Assembly: GCA_904501795.1 (NCBI GenBank) | Contig: CAJGCK010000017.1 | Location: forward strand, 1 to 20,922 | DNA length: 20,922 nt | Source of the DNA: an uncultured Clostridia bacterium | GTDB taxonomy: Bacteria > Bacillota > Clostridia > Christensenellales > Borkfalkiaceae | Direction: 5' to 3' | Shown: one piece after another, positions 1 through 8,611 of the stretch | Position numbering within the stretch: position 1 is the stretch's first letter | Layout of the letters: the number at the start of each line of letters is the position of its first letter | Made by a program: the position numbers and the translations under genes | Notes under the pieces: model-generated | What the model saw: only the letters and a program-made list of their open reading frames with translations | The model's database searches: none | Told to the model about the DNA's origin: nothing

Positions 1-1003
1 AACCTCTCTTTCTAGCTACTAAGCCCACTTTTTTATACACTTTATCAAGCGTTCTATACGCAAGCTTACTAGCAAAATTAGCACCGTTCGCTAGAACGTC
101 GTCTAAATATCCCTTGTCTGCAAGCAACTTATTCTTTTCTTGCCTTATCGGGTCTATAACTTGTGCAACGGCTTCACCAACTTTAATTTTAAACTGGCCA
201 TAACCTTGACCTTCAAACTCTTTTTCAGCACTTTCAATGCTTTGACCGGTAAACAAGGAATAAATCGTTAACAAGTTGCTAATACCCGGTTTTTCTGGGG
301 AATAAACAATCTTGTTATCGCTATCAGTTACCGCCCTTTTGAATTTACGAATAATGGTGTCGGTATCATCATCCATTGAAATGAAGGCGTTAACGTTTGC
401 GTCTGATTTACTCATTTTATGAAGCGGATCTTGTAGGCTCATAATTCTAGCGCCCGTTTTTGCAATATATCCATCGGGCACTTTAAAAGTTTCACCAAAC
501 CTTCCGTTAAACCTTATAGCAAGGTCACGTGCAAGTTCTAAATGTTGTTTTTGGTCCGCCCCGATAGGAACTAGTTCAGTTTGGTATAAAAGTATATCCG
601 CAGCCATTAAAACGGGGTAATCCATTAAACCCATATTGATATTATCTTCGTGTTTTTGGCTTTTATCCTTAAACTGCGTCATTCGGGAAAGTTCGCCCGG
701 CGTTGCTATCGTGTTTAGTACCCAAGCAAGTTCGGCGTGAGCGGGAACGTGTGATTGAGCAAACAAAATAGACTTTGAAACGTCTATCCCACACGCCAAA
801 TATAACGCGGTTAACTCATAAGTATTTTTTCTTAATATTTGCGGGTCTTGTTTAACCGTTAACGTATGAAGGTCAGCTAGCGCAAAAATACTGTTATAGT
901 CGCTTTGTAGTTTTTTAAAGTTTTTTAACGCACCTAAATAGTTGCCTATCGTTAAAATTCCGCTCGGTTGAATTGCCGAGAAAAGTATTTTCTTGTTTTC
1001 CAT
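1..1003 (-). CDS. trpS: Tryptophan-tRNA ligase (3' end cut by window edge)
   Basis: This enzyme charges tRNA-Trp with tryptophan using ATP in the cytoplasm. I translated the minus strand from the ATG at 1003 and found an open frame of 334 codons running off the left edge. The class I signature regions are visible: the HIGH-equivalent TIGN at about residues 18-21 after PSG, and KMSKS at about 196-200. The last visible residues (KVGLVARKRG) resemble the usual C-terminus of a TrpRS of about 330-340 residues, so only a few codons are probably missing. The start is preceded by an AGGGGAA ribosome binding site about 7 bases upstream. It follows thrC with a 65-base gap holding no visible terminator or T-box leader, so co-transcription with thrC is likely. 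Confidence 0.95.
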   Translation of the reverse strand, partial: MENKKILFSAIQPSGILTIGNYLGALKNFKKLQSDYNSIFALADLHTLTVKQDPQILRKNTYELTALYLACGIDVSKSILFAQSHVPAHAELAWVLNTIATPGELSRMTQFKDKSQKHEDNINMGLMDYPVLMAADILLYQTELVPIGADQKQHLELARDLAIRFNGRFGETFKVPDGYIAKTGARIMSLQDPLHKMSKSDANVNAFISMDDDTDTIIRKFKRAVTDSDNKIVYSPEKPGISNLLTIYSLFTGQSIESAEKEFEGQGYGQFKIKVGEAVAQVIDPIRQEKNKLLADKGYLDDVLANGANFASKLAYRTLDKVYKKVGLVARKRG

Positions 1004-1068
1004 TTTTAATTTCCCCTAAATAATTCCGCTTTATCTTACTAATTTAACGTTAAAATAAAATTGAATTT

Positions 1069-2550
1069 TTACTTTACGAACTCTAAAACCGCCTTTTCGG
1101 TTTCATTACGTTCAATTACTTTATTAAAACGTCTTTCTTTGCCCTTTAACGAGCGAATTTGCTCCGGAACAGGCATAGCCGTTAGACTGTAAAGTTTTTC
1201 CGCACATAAAAAAGCATCTTTTTCTACTTTACCACCTATTGCTTTTAGCACGCTTTGCGTAAACTTATACGGGCTTGCTGTTGACAGTACAACCGTCGGC
1301 AACTCGTCCCCCGTATAACGTTTGAAATTATTTGCAACCGAAACGGCAACGGCGGTATGCGGGTCTAAAACGTAGCCGTATTCTTCAAAAAAGTCGCTTA
1401 TCTCGTTTAGACAATCTTCTTCATCACAAAAATCGGCGTAAAACTCTTCGTTAAGTTTCTCTAGTCCCGCTTCATCAATCGAATATTTACCCGATTGTTT
1501 AAGTTGATCCATTCTAGCCTTAGTAATAGCGCAATCTCTATTTGACAGTTCAAACACTAAACGTTCTAGGTTAGAAGAAATCAAAATATCCATTGAGGGC
1601 GACATAGTTTTAAAGAATTCCCTATTAATATCATAATCACCCGACGCAAAAAACTCCGTTAAAACGTTGTTAGAGTTTGATGCGCAAACGAGTTTTTCTA
1701 TAGGAAGCCCCATTCGTTTTGCATAATATCCTGCAAGGATATTACCGAAATTACCCGTAGGAACTACAAAGTTAATTTTATCCCCCATATTTATTTCGCC
1801 ACTTTCGCACATGTCTAGATAAGCCGAAAAATAATAAGTTATCTGTGGCGCAAGTCTGCCGAAGTTAATGGAGTTTGCACTTGAAAGTTTAACCGATTTG
1901 TTAAGTAATTCAAGATTAATTTCTTTGCTCGAAAAAATACGTTTAACCGCCGTTTGACAATCGTCGAAATTTCCTTTTACGGCAACAACGTTAACGTTAT
2001 CCCCGTCTTGCGTAGTCATTTGGGCTTTTTGCATATCCGAAACGCCTTCGCTTGGGAAGAAAACCATGATTTTAACGCCGGGTTGATTTTTAAAACCTTC
2101 TAACGCGGCTTTACCCGTGTCGCCACTTGTTGCAACTAAAACTAAAATTTCTTCTTTAATACCACTTTGGTTACAACCTTCACGAAGTAAATATGGCAAA
2201 AGCGTTAATGCAACGTCTTTAAACGCTAAAGTCGGGCCGTGAAAAAGTTCCATAATATAAAAATTTTCATCCGTTTTAACTATCGGCGCGGGGTCGCTAT
2301 CTTCAAATTTTGAATAGGCTTTTTCGCACGCTGAAAGTAATTCCTTCTCGTCGTATTCGGTAAGGAATTTTTTAAGGACCTTGGTTGCGCGTTCAGCGTA
2401 TGAACAGTTAAGCATTTCTTCAAGTTCCGTAATCGTTACTTGTGGAAAATATTCGGGAACGAATAATCCCCCATCGCTCGCTAAACCTTTGGCGATCGCA
2501 TGCCCTGCGCTAAGCGCACTATCGTTTCCACGTGTTGAGATAAATTTCAT
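1069..2550 (-). CDS. thrC: Threonine synthase
   Basis: PLP enzyme that converts O-phosphohomoserine to threonine and phosphate, the last step of threonine synthesis. The 493-residue length and the N-terminal domain (about residues 1-85) fit the longer E. coli/yeast-type threonine synthases rather than the short Bacillus type. Visible motifs are FHGPTLAFKD (104-112, Lys111 being the PLP lysine), TSGDTG (141-146, phosphate cup) and the VPTGNFGNILAGYYAKRMG segment. The start has a strong AAAGGAAG binding site about 9 bases upstream. A hairpin terminator lies only about 25 bases before the ATG, so the gene either depends on read-through or has a promoter I cannot recognise. Other threonine-pathway genes are not in the window. 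Confidence 0.95.
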   Translation of the reverse strand: MKFISTRGNDSALSAGHAIAKGLASDGGLFVPEYFPQVTITELEEMLNCSYAERATKVLKKFLTEYDEKELLSACEKAYSKFEDSDPAPIVKTDENFYIMELFHGPTLAFKDVALTLLPYLLREGCNQSGIKEEILVLVATSGDTGKAALEGFKNQPGVKIMVFFPSEGVSDMQKAQMTTQDGDNVNVVAVKGNFDDCQTAVKRIFSSKEINLELLNKSVKLSSANSINFGRLAPQITYYFSAYLDMCESGEINMGDKINFVVPTGNFGNILAGYYAKRMGLPIEKLVCASNSNNVLTEFFASGDYDINREFFKTMSPSMDILISSNLERLVFELSNRDCAITKARMDQLKQSGKYSIDEAGLEKLNEEFYADFCDEEDCLNEISDFFEEYGYVLDPHTAVAVSVANNFKRYTGDELPTVVLSTASPYKFTQSVLKAIGGKVEKDAFLCAEKLYSLTAMPVPEQIRSLKGKERRFNKVIERNETEKAVLEFVK

Positions 2551-2575
2551 ATTAAAAACTTCCTTTATAATAAAA

Positions 2576-2611
2576 TAAAATAAGAGTTAGTATATCCTAA
2601 CTCTTATTTTA
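2576..2611 (-). terminator. Perfect hairpin terminator before thrC
   Basis: A perfect 15-bp inverted repeat (2576-2590 with 2597-2611) has a six-base loop and, on the minus strand, is followed by TTTTATTATAAAGG. This looks like an intrinsic terminator for the P-loop ATPase gene ending at 2637. The stem contains only four G-C pairs, so termination may be partial. The thrC ribosome binding site starts almost directly after it. Confidence 0.75.
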
Positions 2612-2636
2612 CACTATTTTGTTTATAAAAATCAAC

Positions 2637-3044
2637 TTAAATTACGTACTTTAATATAAACTCGGGTAATTCTTCTTTGCTTGCGCTACAAGTTACTATA
2701 AATTTAACTGAAAAATCTTTTTCAAGTTTTTCCATAGCAGAGAAAATATTCTCTAATTCGCCAAGTTGTTTACCCGTTATTCTGGCAATACCATCTAGGA
2801 AAATGTATTCGTTATCGCCACTTGCGGCAACTATTCCTTTCAAAAAGCCTCTTAGTCCGTCAACTCCCTGAATCGCAAACTGCGTTACGTCTAAAAATCT
2901 TATTTGATATTTAAGGTCGTAAGTATAGCGGTTGGTGTCGGTTATAAATATAACATGGCCTTTTGCTTGTTCTAAGGTTTGGTTTGCCTCGGCGATAATT
3001 GCCTTTGTTTTGCCTGTTCCTTTCGGTCCGTAAATGATTTTCAT
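2637..3044 (-). CDS. Small P-loop ATPase of unknown function
   Basis: A 135-residue protein with an N-terminal Walker A motif, GPKGTGKT (residues 6-13), and a Walker B-like strand, YIFLDG (80-85). A DTNRYTYDLKYQIRF segment lies between them. It has no signal peptide or membrane segment. I recall a conserved clostridial family of small ATP-binding proteins with this layout, sometimes labelled PilT-like without functional evidence; I cannot assign a role. The frame opens at 3065, but I choose the ATG at 3044 because a near-perfect AGGAGGG site (3054-3060) sits 9 bases before it and would overlap coding sequence of the longer version. It lies between the Re-citrate synthase-like gene and thrC and is followed by a hairpin terminator. 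Confidence 0.8.
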   Translation of the reverse strand: MKIIYGPKGTGKTKAIIAEANQTLEQAKGHVIFITDTNRYTYDLKYQIRFLDVTQFAIQGVDGLRGFLKGIVAASGDNEYIFLDGIARITGKQLGELENIFSAMEKLEKDFSVKFIVTCSASKEELPEFILKYVI

Positions 3045-3053
3045 TGCAAATTT

Positions 3054-3060
3054 CCCTCCT
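3054..3060 (-). promoter_or_regulatory. Ribosome binding site fixing the P-loop ATPase start
   Basis: AGGAGGG on the minus strand, 9 bases before the ATG at 3044. It sits inside the first codons of the longer open frame starting at 3065, which argues for the shorter start. Confidence 0.8.
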
Positions 3061-3120
3061 ATCATTTGCTTAATTATATTTTATATCAACTTAAACTAAA
3101 TTTCAATAGCTTTTTTAAAA

Positions 3121-4512
3121 TTATTCGCCGTATATCAATAATTTTTTATGAAAATCTTTATCGCATATCCTTAACATGTTGTCAAGTTCATCTTCGCCCA
3201 TTACACTGCATCTGCCGTCTTCGTATTCTTTGTCTATCATTGCTTTAACTTTTGCAACGATTGGATGGGTCTTTTCTATTTTATGCTCTTTTGGTAATTC
3301 ATAGTACTCGTTTATCCAGTAAGCAATACCGGCAAGCCCGCTAGTATTATTGATTGAAACGTGCATAGGACGGTTTAACAATTTGTTGGTATCGAATATA
3401 TTGTAGATTTCTTCGTCTTTAAGCATTCCGTCAGCGTGAATTCCTGCTCGCGTAGAGTTAAAACTTCTACCAACGAAAGGCGTTCTAGACGGAATAACGT
3501 AGCCTATTTCTTTTTCGAAGTAGTTTGCTATGTCCGTTATTGCGGTAAAATCCATACCGTCAGCCGTGCCTTTTAACGAAGCGTATTCAATAGCCATCGC
3601 TTCAAGCGGACAATTACCCGTTCTCTCACCTATTCCAAGAAGCGAGCAGTTAACTGCCGAACAACCGTATAACCACGCGGTTGTTGCATTGGTTACTACT
3701 TTATAAAAGTCGTTGTGTCCGTGCCATTCTAATAGTTCGCTTGGAACTTCAGCGTAATGTCTTAAACCGTATATAATTCCCGGAACGGAACGTGGAAGCG
3801 CCGCACCTACGAAGTTTACGCCAAAACCCATAGTATCGCAAGCACGAATTTTGATACCTATTCCGCTTTCTTTAGATAATTTCATTAGTTCCATAGCGAA
3901 GGGTACTACGAAACCGTAAAAGTCTGCTCTAGTAATATCTTCGAAGTGACATCTTGGGCGAATTCCACAAGATAGCGCGTCTTTTACCGTGCCTAAATAT
4001 TTATCAAGCGCTTGCGCACGGGTTAAGTTCATTTTTTTGAAAATGTGATAATCCGAACAACTTACCAAAACGCCCGTTTCTTTTAAGCCCATTTCTTTAA
4101 CTAACTCAAAGTCCTTTTTGTTTGCTCTTATCCAGCTAGTTACTTCGGGGAATTCTAAGCCTAGTTCTTGACAAGCTCTTGCAGCTTTTTTATCCTTTTC
4201 AGAATATAAGAAAAATTCCGACTGACGAATTATACCGTTTTTACCGCCTAAACGCGACATTAATTTGAAAAGTTCAACTATTTGCTCTACGGTAAAGGGT
4301 GAGGTTGATTGTTGCCCATCTCTAAACGTGGTGTCGGTTATCCAAATATTTTCTGGCATATTCATAGGAACGTGCCTGTTGTTAAAAACAATTTTAGGAA
4401 CGTTTTCATAATCGAAAATCTCACGATATAACTGGGGATTTTCAACGTTTTGAAGTTCGTAATTATAAACCTTTTCTTCTAAAAGGTTGGTCTTTTTATT
4501 GAGTTCTATCAT
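3121..4512 (-). CDS. DRE-TIM acyltransferase, probable Re-citrate synthase
   Basis: Member of the HMG-CoA-lyase-like TIM-barrel family that condenses acetyl-CoA with a 2-oxoacid. Visible catalytic elements are TDTTFRDGQQ (59-68; Arg64 catalytic, Asp65 metal ligand), WHGHND (263-268; two metal histidines), GERTGN (295-300) and AGIHADG (356-362). At 463 residues it lacks the C-terminal leucine-sensing domain of full-length 2-isopropylmalate synthase. Segments such as SEFFLYSEKDKKA, WIRANKKDFELVKEMGLKET and PRCHFEDITRAD match my memory of the clostridial family that includes the Re-citrate synthase of Clostridium kluyveri, which makes citrate from oxaloacetate and acetyl-CoA with opposite stereochemistry to the common enzyme. 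Homocitrate synthase is the main alternative. Its ATG overlaps the stop of the upstream aminotransferase (TAATG), implying translational coupling; an AGAGGA site precedes it. Confidence 0.7.
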   Translation of the reverse strand: MIELNKKTNLLEEKVYNYELQNVENPQLYREIFDYENVPKIVFNNRHVPMNMPENIWITDTTFRDGQQSTSPFTVEQIVELFKLMSRLGGKNGIIRQSEFFLYSEKDKKAARACQELGLEFPEVTSWIRANKKDFELVKEMGLKETGVLVSCSDYHIFKKMNLTRAQALDKYLGTVKDALSCGIRPRCHFEDITRADFYGFVVPFAMELMKLSKESGIGIKIRACDTMGFGVNFVGAALPRSVPGIIYGLRHYAEVPSELLEWHGHNDFYKVVTNATTAWLYGCSAVNCSLLGIGERTGNCPLEAMAIEYASLKGTADGMDFTAITDIANYFEKEIGYVIPSRTPFVGRSFNSTRAGIHADGMLKDEEIYNIFDTNKLLNRPMHVSINNTSGLAGIAYWINEYYELPKEHKIEKTHPIVAKVKAMIDKEYEDGRCSVMGEDELDNMLRICDKDFHKKLLIYGE

Positions 4513-5708
4513 TAGTTTAATTCCTCTATGAAATTCTTTAATCTATTCAAGCCTTCTTTAATATCGTCAAGAGAGATAGCGTAAGACAAACGAATACTAT
4601 CGTCGTCACCAAAAGCGATACCAGGGATTAAAGCAACGCCTTTTTGAAGCGCGCAATCAGCAAAGTCTAACGAGCCTTTAATAATTTTGCCGTTATAACT
4701 CTTTCCGTACAACTTTGAAACGTCTATAAACACGTAGAACGCGCCCTTAGGCTCAATACACACGATATCTTTAATAGAAGACAACGTTTCTACCATAAAT
4801 TTTCTTCTTTCATCAAAAACTTTTTGCATCTTTGAAATAAACACTTCGCCTTCGGGATCAACAAGCGCTGTAACTGAAGCGTATTGCGAGAAAGAACATG
4901 CGTTCGACGTAGTATGACTTTGCATGCTTGAAATTGCTTTAGCAATTTTTTCAGGCGCTGCTAAATAACCTATTCTCCAACCCGTCATAGAATACGTTTT
5001 AGACATTCCGTTTACGATTATAGTGTGTTCTTTCATATAATCGTTAACTTGCGCGATTGAATAGTGTTTTTCGCCTGCATAAACGAGTTTTTCATAGATT
5101 TCGTCAGATATAACGAATAAACCGTGTTTTTCGCAAACAACTGCAATCGCTTCGATTTCCCCTTTAGAATAAACTGCGCCCGTGGGGTTGTTGGGACTAT
5201 TTAGAATAAGGCATTTTGTTTTATCGGTTATCGCATTTTCTAATTGTTCGGCGGTAATTTTGTAGCCGTTTTTTGCGGTTGCGGAAACGGCAACCGTTTT
5301 CCCACCGGCAAGCATTATTAGTTCGGGATAAGTTAGCCAGTATGGAGAAGGAAGTATCACTTCATCACCGTCGTCAACAATAGCGCATATAGCGTGATAT
5401 AGCGAACTCTTTGCGCCAGTTGATATTATTATTTGATTTTGGTTATAATCTAAATTATTGTCTTTTTTAAACTTTTCGCATATCGCTTTTTTAAGTTCGG
5501 GCATACCCGACGCCGCGGTATACTTAGTGAAACCGTCGTCAAGTGCTTTTTTTGCTGAGTTAATTATGTAATCGGGGGTATTAAAATCGGGTTCGCCTGC
5601 ACCGAAACTGATTATTGAAATCCCTTCCGCTTTCATTTTCTTTGCCTTTGCCGTGATTTCTAGTGTTAACGACGGGGCAATTCCGCTTACTTTCTTAGAT
5701 ACGCTCAT
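4512..5708 (-). CDS. aspB: Aspartate aminotransferase, class I fold
   Basis: PLP-dependent transaminase of 398 residues, the usual length for the bacterial I-gamma/AspB group. Visible motifs are the substrate region GAGEPDF (36-42), SPYW (121-124), NSPNNPTG (170-177), SDEIYEK (201-207), the PLP lysine in MSKTYSMTGWRIGY (Lys237) and the carboxylate-binding arginine (Arg245). Such enzymes usually interconvert aspartate and 2-oxoglutarate with oxaloacetate and glutamate, although substrate range varies in this group. An AAGGAGA site lies close before the ATG, and prfA ends only 14 bases upstream, so it probably belongs to the prfA transcript. The stop overlaps the start of the Re-citrate synthase-like gene, suggesting that oxaloacetate from aspartate is passed towards citrate. 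Confidence 0.9.
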   Translation of the reverse strand: MSVSKKVSGIAPSLTLEITAKAKKMKAEGISIISFGAGEPDFNTPDYIINSAKKALDDGFTKYTAASGMPELKKAICEKFKKDNNLDYNQNQIIISTGAKSSLYHAICAIVDDGDEVILPSPYWLTYPELIMLAGGKTVAVSATAKNGYKITAEQLENAITDKTKCLILNSPNNPTGAVYSKGEIEAIAVVCEKHGLFVISDEIYEKLVYAGEKHYSIAQVNDYMKEHTIIVNGMSKTYSMTGWRIGYLAAPEKIAKAISSMQSHTTSNACSFSQYASVTALVDPEGEVFISKMQKVFDERRKFMVETLSSIKDIVCIEPKGAFYVFIDVSKLYGKSYNGKIIKGSLDFADCALQKGVALIPGIAFGDDDSIRLSYAISLDDIKEGLNRLKNFIEELN

Positions 5709-5722
5709 TTGTTTTCTCCTTA

Positions 5723-6802
5723 TTATTCTTCGTCTTCAAAACCTTGTGTAAGTTTTGCTTCTCTATCCGCTATGTTTAGCGCTTCTACCATCTCTTCAAT
5801 ATCGCCCATAATAAAATTTTCTAACGAGTATAGCGTTAAACCTATTCTATGGTCGGTTACCCTACCTTGTGGGAAGTTATACGTTCTAATTCTTTCCGAT
5901 CTATCGCCCGTGCCTACTTGACTACGGCGGTTTTCAGAATACTCTTTTTCGTATTGAGATTGATAAAAGTCGTAAAGTCTACTCTTTAATACTCTCATCG
6001 CTTTTTCACGGTTTTTGGTTTGTGAACGTTCATCTTGACACAAAACGACTATACCCGTCGGCAAGTGCGTTAATCTAATACACGATTCCGTTTTGTTAAC
6101 GTGTTGTCCACCTGCACCGCTACTGCGCAACGTGTCTACCTTAAGATCTTTTTCATCTATATTAATTTCTACGTCTTCTACTTCGGGCAATACCGCAACT
6201 GTTGCCGTAGAAGTGTGAACCCTGCCTTGTGATTCAGTTTCAGGCACCCTTTGTACCCTATGAACGCCACTTTCAAATTTAAGTTTCCTATACGCAGATT
6301 TTCCACTAATAGAAAATACTACTTCTTTAACACCGCCAAGTTCGGTGGAGTTGTTTTCTATCTCTTCAGTCTTCCACCTGTTTGATTCGGCGTATTTAAC
6401 GTACATTCTATAAAGTTCGTACGCAAACAAACTCGCTTCTTCGCCACCGGCGCCTGCACGTATTTCCATAATAACGTTTTTATCGTCGTTAGGGTCTTTA
6501 GGAATTAAAAGTATACGCAACTCGTCGGTAAGTTTTTCTATTTTAGTTTTATTTAACAATACTTCTTCTTCCATCAGCGCCTTCATTTCAGGGTCTGTTT
6601 CCAAAGGTATCATTTCTTTAAGTTCTGCTTGTTCGGAAACGGTTTTTTTGTATAGGCTATACGTTTCGACCGTTTCGCTTATATCGGCAAGTTCTTTGGT
6701 GTATTCACGCCATTCGTCGATATTTGCAATAACGGCGGGATCACCAACTAATTCATTTAATTTTTCGTGCCTTAACAGCATTTTGTCTAGTTTTTTAAAC
6801 AT
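5723..6802 (-). CDS. prfA: Peptide chain release factor 1
   Basis: RF1 recognises UAA and UAG in the ribosomal A site and triggers peptide release. The 359 residues match the family length. The codon-reading PxT tripeptide appears as Pro-Glu-Thr (187-189) in HRVQRVPETESQGR. The catalytic GGQ lies at 231-233 in RSSGAGGQHVNKTE, and Gln233 is the residue expected to be methylated by PrmC. The acidic N-terminal coiled-coil domain and the RNFP-like region (TYNFPQGRVTDHRIG) are also present. The start shares one base with the end of the upstream YqhQ-PrmC fusion gene (TAATG arrangement), so the modifying enzyme and its substrate are translationally coupled. Confidence 0.97.
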   Translation of the reverse strand: MFKKLDKMLLRHEKLNELVGDPAVIANIDEWREYTKELADISETVETYSLYKKTVSEQAELKEMIPLETDPEMKALMEEEVLLNKTKIEKLTDELRILLIPKDPNDDKNVIMEIRAGAGGEEASLFAYELYRMYVKYAESNRWKTEEIENNSTELGGVKEVVFSISGKSAYRKLKFESGVHRVQRVPETESQGRVHTSTATVAVLPEVEDVEINIDEKDLKVDTLRSSGAGGQHVNKTESCIRLTHLPTGIVVLCQDERSQTKNREKAMRVLKSRLYDFYQSQYEKEYSENRRSQVGTGDRSERIRTYNFPQGRVTDHRIGLTLYSLENFIMGDIEEMVEALNIADREAKLTQGFEDEE

Positions 6803-8583
6803 TAAACAACCGCCTTTATTATTCTATCTATCCCTTCTAGGTCTTTTATTATTTCGACCGTCTTATATCCGTTTAAAAGTTCGGCGATATCCTTTGCTTG
6901 TCCTATACCACATTCCAGCAACAACACACCGCCGTCCACCAAATAGTCCTTCGCTCTATTTGATATAATTCTATAAAAATCTAGTCCGTCTTCACCGCCG
7001 TCTAACGCCGATAACGGTTCGAAATCTTTTACTTCTTTTTGTAATTTTGGTATATCTTCACTTTTTATATACGGTGGATTTGAAATGATTAAATCAAATT
7101 TTAGTTCACCCAAGTTTTCAAACATATCGCTTTTTATAAACGTTATATCCGCACCGTTTAGCGTTGCGTTTTGTTTAGCAACTTCAAGCGCGCTCTCGCT
7201 TATATCTAAGGCATAAACGTTAGCAGTGGTTAGTTTTTTTATAGCAATTGCTATCGCACCACTACCCGTACATAAATCTAAAACGGTTTTACCCGTTAAA
7301 TTTAATTGTTTTGCTACGTAAACCAACTCTTCAGTTTCCGGTCGTGGAATTAGCACGCTCTCATTTACCTTTAGAGTATACCCGTAAAAATCAACGTCGC
7401 CCACACAGTACCAAAGCGGTTTACCCGTTATCCTTTCAGCGACTAAGCGATTTATTTTTTTTACTTGTTTAGCAGTTAAAAAGATATCCTTTTTTAAATC
7501 GTCTCTCTTAAGATTAGCAGACAAACTCACTATCCACTCGGCTTCACTTTCTTCGTCTATGCCGTATTTTAGCAAGGTTTTTTTGGTCTTTTCTAATACT
7601 TCACTACATTTTTGCGCAAAAACGAATTGCTTTTCTTTTATAGTTGGATCGTTATCCATTTCTAATACGGTAGAAAAAGCAAGTAAAGCGACTTCTAACA
7701 TATCGTCGGTAGGCTCTTTCGTTGTTATGCGTTGTAGTAATAGTCCCGGGACCTTTAACGGAAAAACTAAAAAACAATCGGTTTTTGCCAAGCCCTTTAG
7801 TAGTTCGTATGATAGCCCCGCAACAAGTGGCAACACAGCAATTTTAAGTAATAGCCTAAACACGCCTTCTATAGAACTTCCCACTAAACTTTCTATTAGC
7901 GCAAAAACCAGTATACTAATAACCATTACGAAAACCATAAAAGTAGTTCCGCAACGGTCGTGCACTCTAGAAGATTTTTTTGCGTTAGCAACGTTTAGTT
8001 CGAGCCCATGTTCGAAACAAGATATCACTTTATGCTCAGCGCCGTGATACATAAAAGTGCGCCTAACGTCTTTTATTAGCGAACAAAGTAGAATATAACT
8101 TATAAACACGGCTAGTTTTAGACCGCCTTCAATAAAGTTTTTTGCCCACACTGTAAACTTGACGTTAAATAAAATTTCTAACCCCACGCGAATTTGCGAC
8201 GGCAAGAAAATGAACAAAAGTATGGCAAGCGCTAACCCAAGAACTAACGAAAACGTTATTAAAACGTTGTTGACGTCTATTTTTAACTTTTTCGAAACCC
8301 ATTTTTCAAACTTTGTCGGCTCGGCTTCGCCAAAAACTTCCGCCGAACGCATGAGTATTCTAGTTCCCGTAACTAACGAGCTAATAAACGAAAAAACGCC
8401 ACGAATTATAGGCAGTCTAAAAAATAGGTTACGCTTTTTAGGTGGTGTAACCCGCTTAGTTTCCGTTCGTATAATACCTTCGTTGTCTCGAACGCAGGTT
8501 GCCATAGCAGAAGTTCCGCGCATCATTACGCCCTCTATTACCGCTTGACCACCTATCGAAGTACACTTTGCTTTTTTAGACAT
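6802..8583 (-). CDS. prmC: YqhQ (DUF1385) - PrmC fusion protein
   Basis: A single 593-residue frame joins two proteins usually encoded by neighbouring genes. Residues 1 to about 305 are a DUF1385/YqhQ membrane protein: GGQAVIEGVMMRG (11-23), hydrophobic segments at about 105-127, 154-170, 213-233 and 243-262, and FMYHGAEHK (177-185). Residues from about 310 to 593 are PrmC, which methylates the glutamine of the GGQ motif in release factors. There is an N-terminal helical part (about 310-395), then LIPRPETEEL (411-420), the SAM-binding DLCTGSGAIAIA (436-447) and the catalytic NPPY (502-505). I found no stop, frameshift or internal start with a good binding site near the junction. The methyltransferase is therefore probably tethered to the membrane. 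The start lacks a clear Shine-Dalgarno sequence, and the rpmE terminator ends about 30 bases upstream. The next gene is prfA. Confidence 0.9.
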   Translation of the reverse strand: MSKKAKCTSIGGQAVIEGVMMRGTSAMATCVRDNEGIIRTETKRVTPPKKRNLFFRLPIIRGVFSFISSLVTGTRILMRSAEVFGEAEPTKFEKWVSKKLKIDVNNVLITFSLVLGLALAILLFIFLPSQIRVGLEILFNVKFTVWAKNFIEGGLKLAVFISYILLCSLIKDVRRTFMYHGAEHKVISCFEHGLELNVANAKKSSRVHDRCGTTFMVFVMVISILVFALIESLVGSSIEGVFRLLLKIAVLPLVAGLSYELLKGLAKTDCFLVFPLKVPGLLLQRITTKEPTDDMLEVALLAFSTVLEMDNDPTIKEKQFVFAQKCSEVLEKTKKTLLKYGIDEESEAEWIVSLSANLKRDDLKKDIFLTAKQVKKINRLVAERITGKPLWYCVGDVDFYGYTLKVNESVLIPRPETEELVYVAKQLNLTGKTVLDLCTGSGAIAIAIKKLTTANVYALDISESALEVAKQNATLNGADITFIKSDMFENLGELKFDLIISNPPYIKSEDIPKLQKEVKDFEPLSALDGGEDGLDFYRIISNRAKDYLVDGGVLLLECGIGQAKDIAELLNGYKTVEIIKDLEGIDRIIKAVV

Positions 8584-8611
8584 TTTTTGCTTTTAATATC
8601 GTGTTTTATAC

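Noticed and set aside
1004..1068. Possible T-box or leader-peptide control of trpS, and likewise of thrC
   Set aside because: The gaps before trpS (65 bases) and thrC (86 bases) are too short for a T-box, and I see no specifier or antiterminator elements or runs of Trp or Thr codons.
3066..3120. Promoter before the small P-loop ATPase (TATAAA/TATAAT hexamers)
   Set aside because: The nearest -35-like TTGAAA is 15 or 22 bases from the candidate -10 boxes, so I could not support a specific promoter.
7559..8047. Plus-strand open frames of 60-190 codons opposite the large genes
   Set aside because: They mirror well-supported minus-strand genes, have low-complexity Ser/Leu/Phe-rich translations and lack ribosome binding sites; they are shadows of coding sequence.
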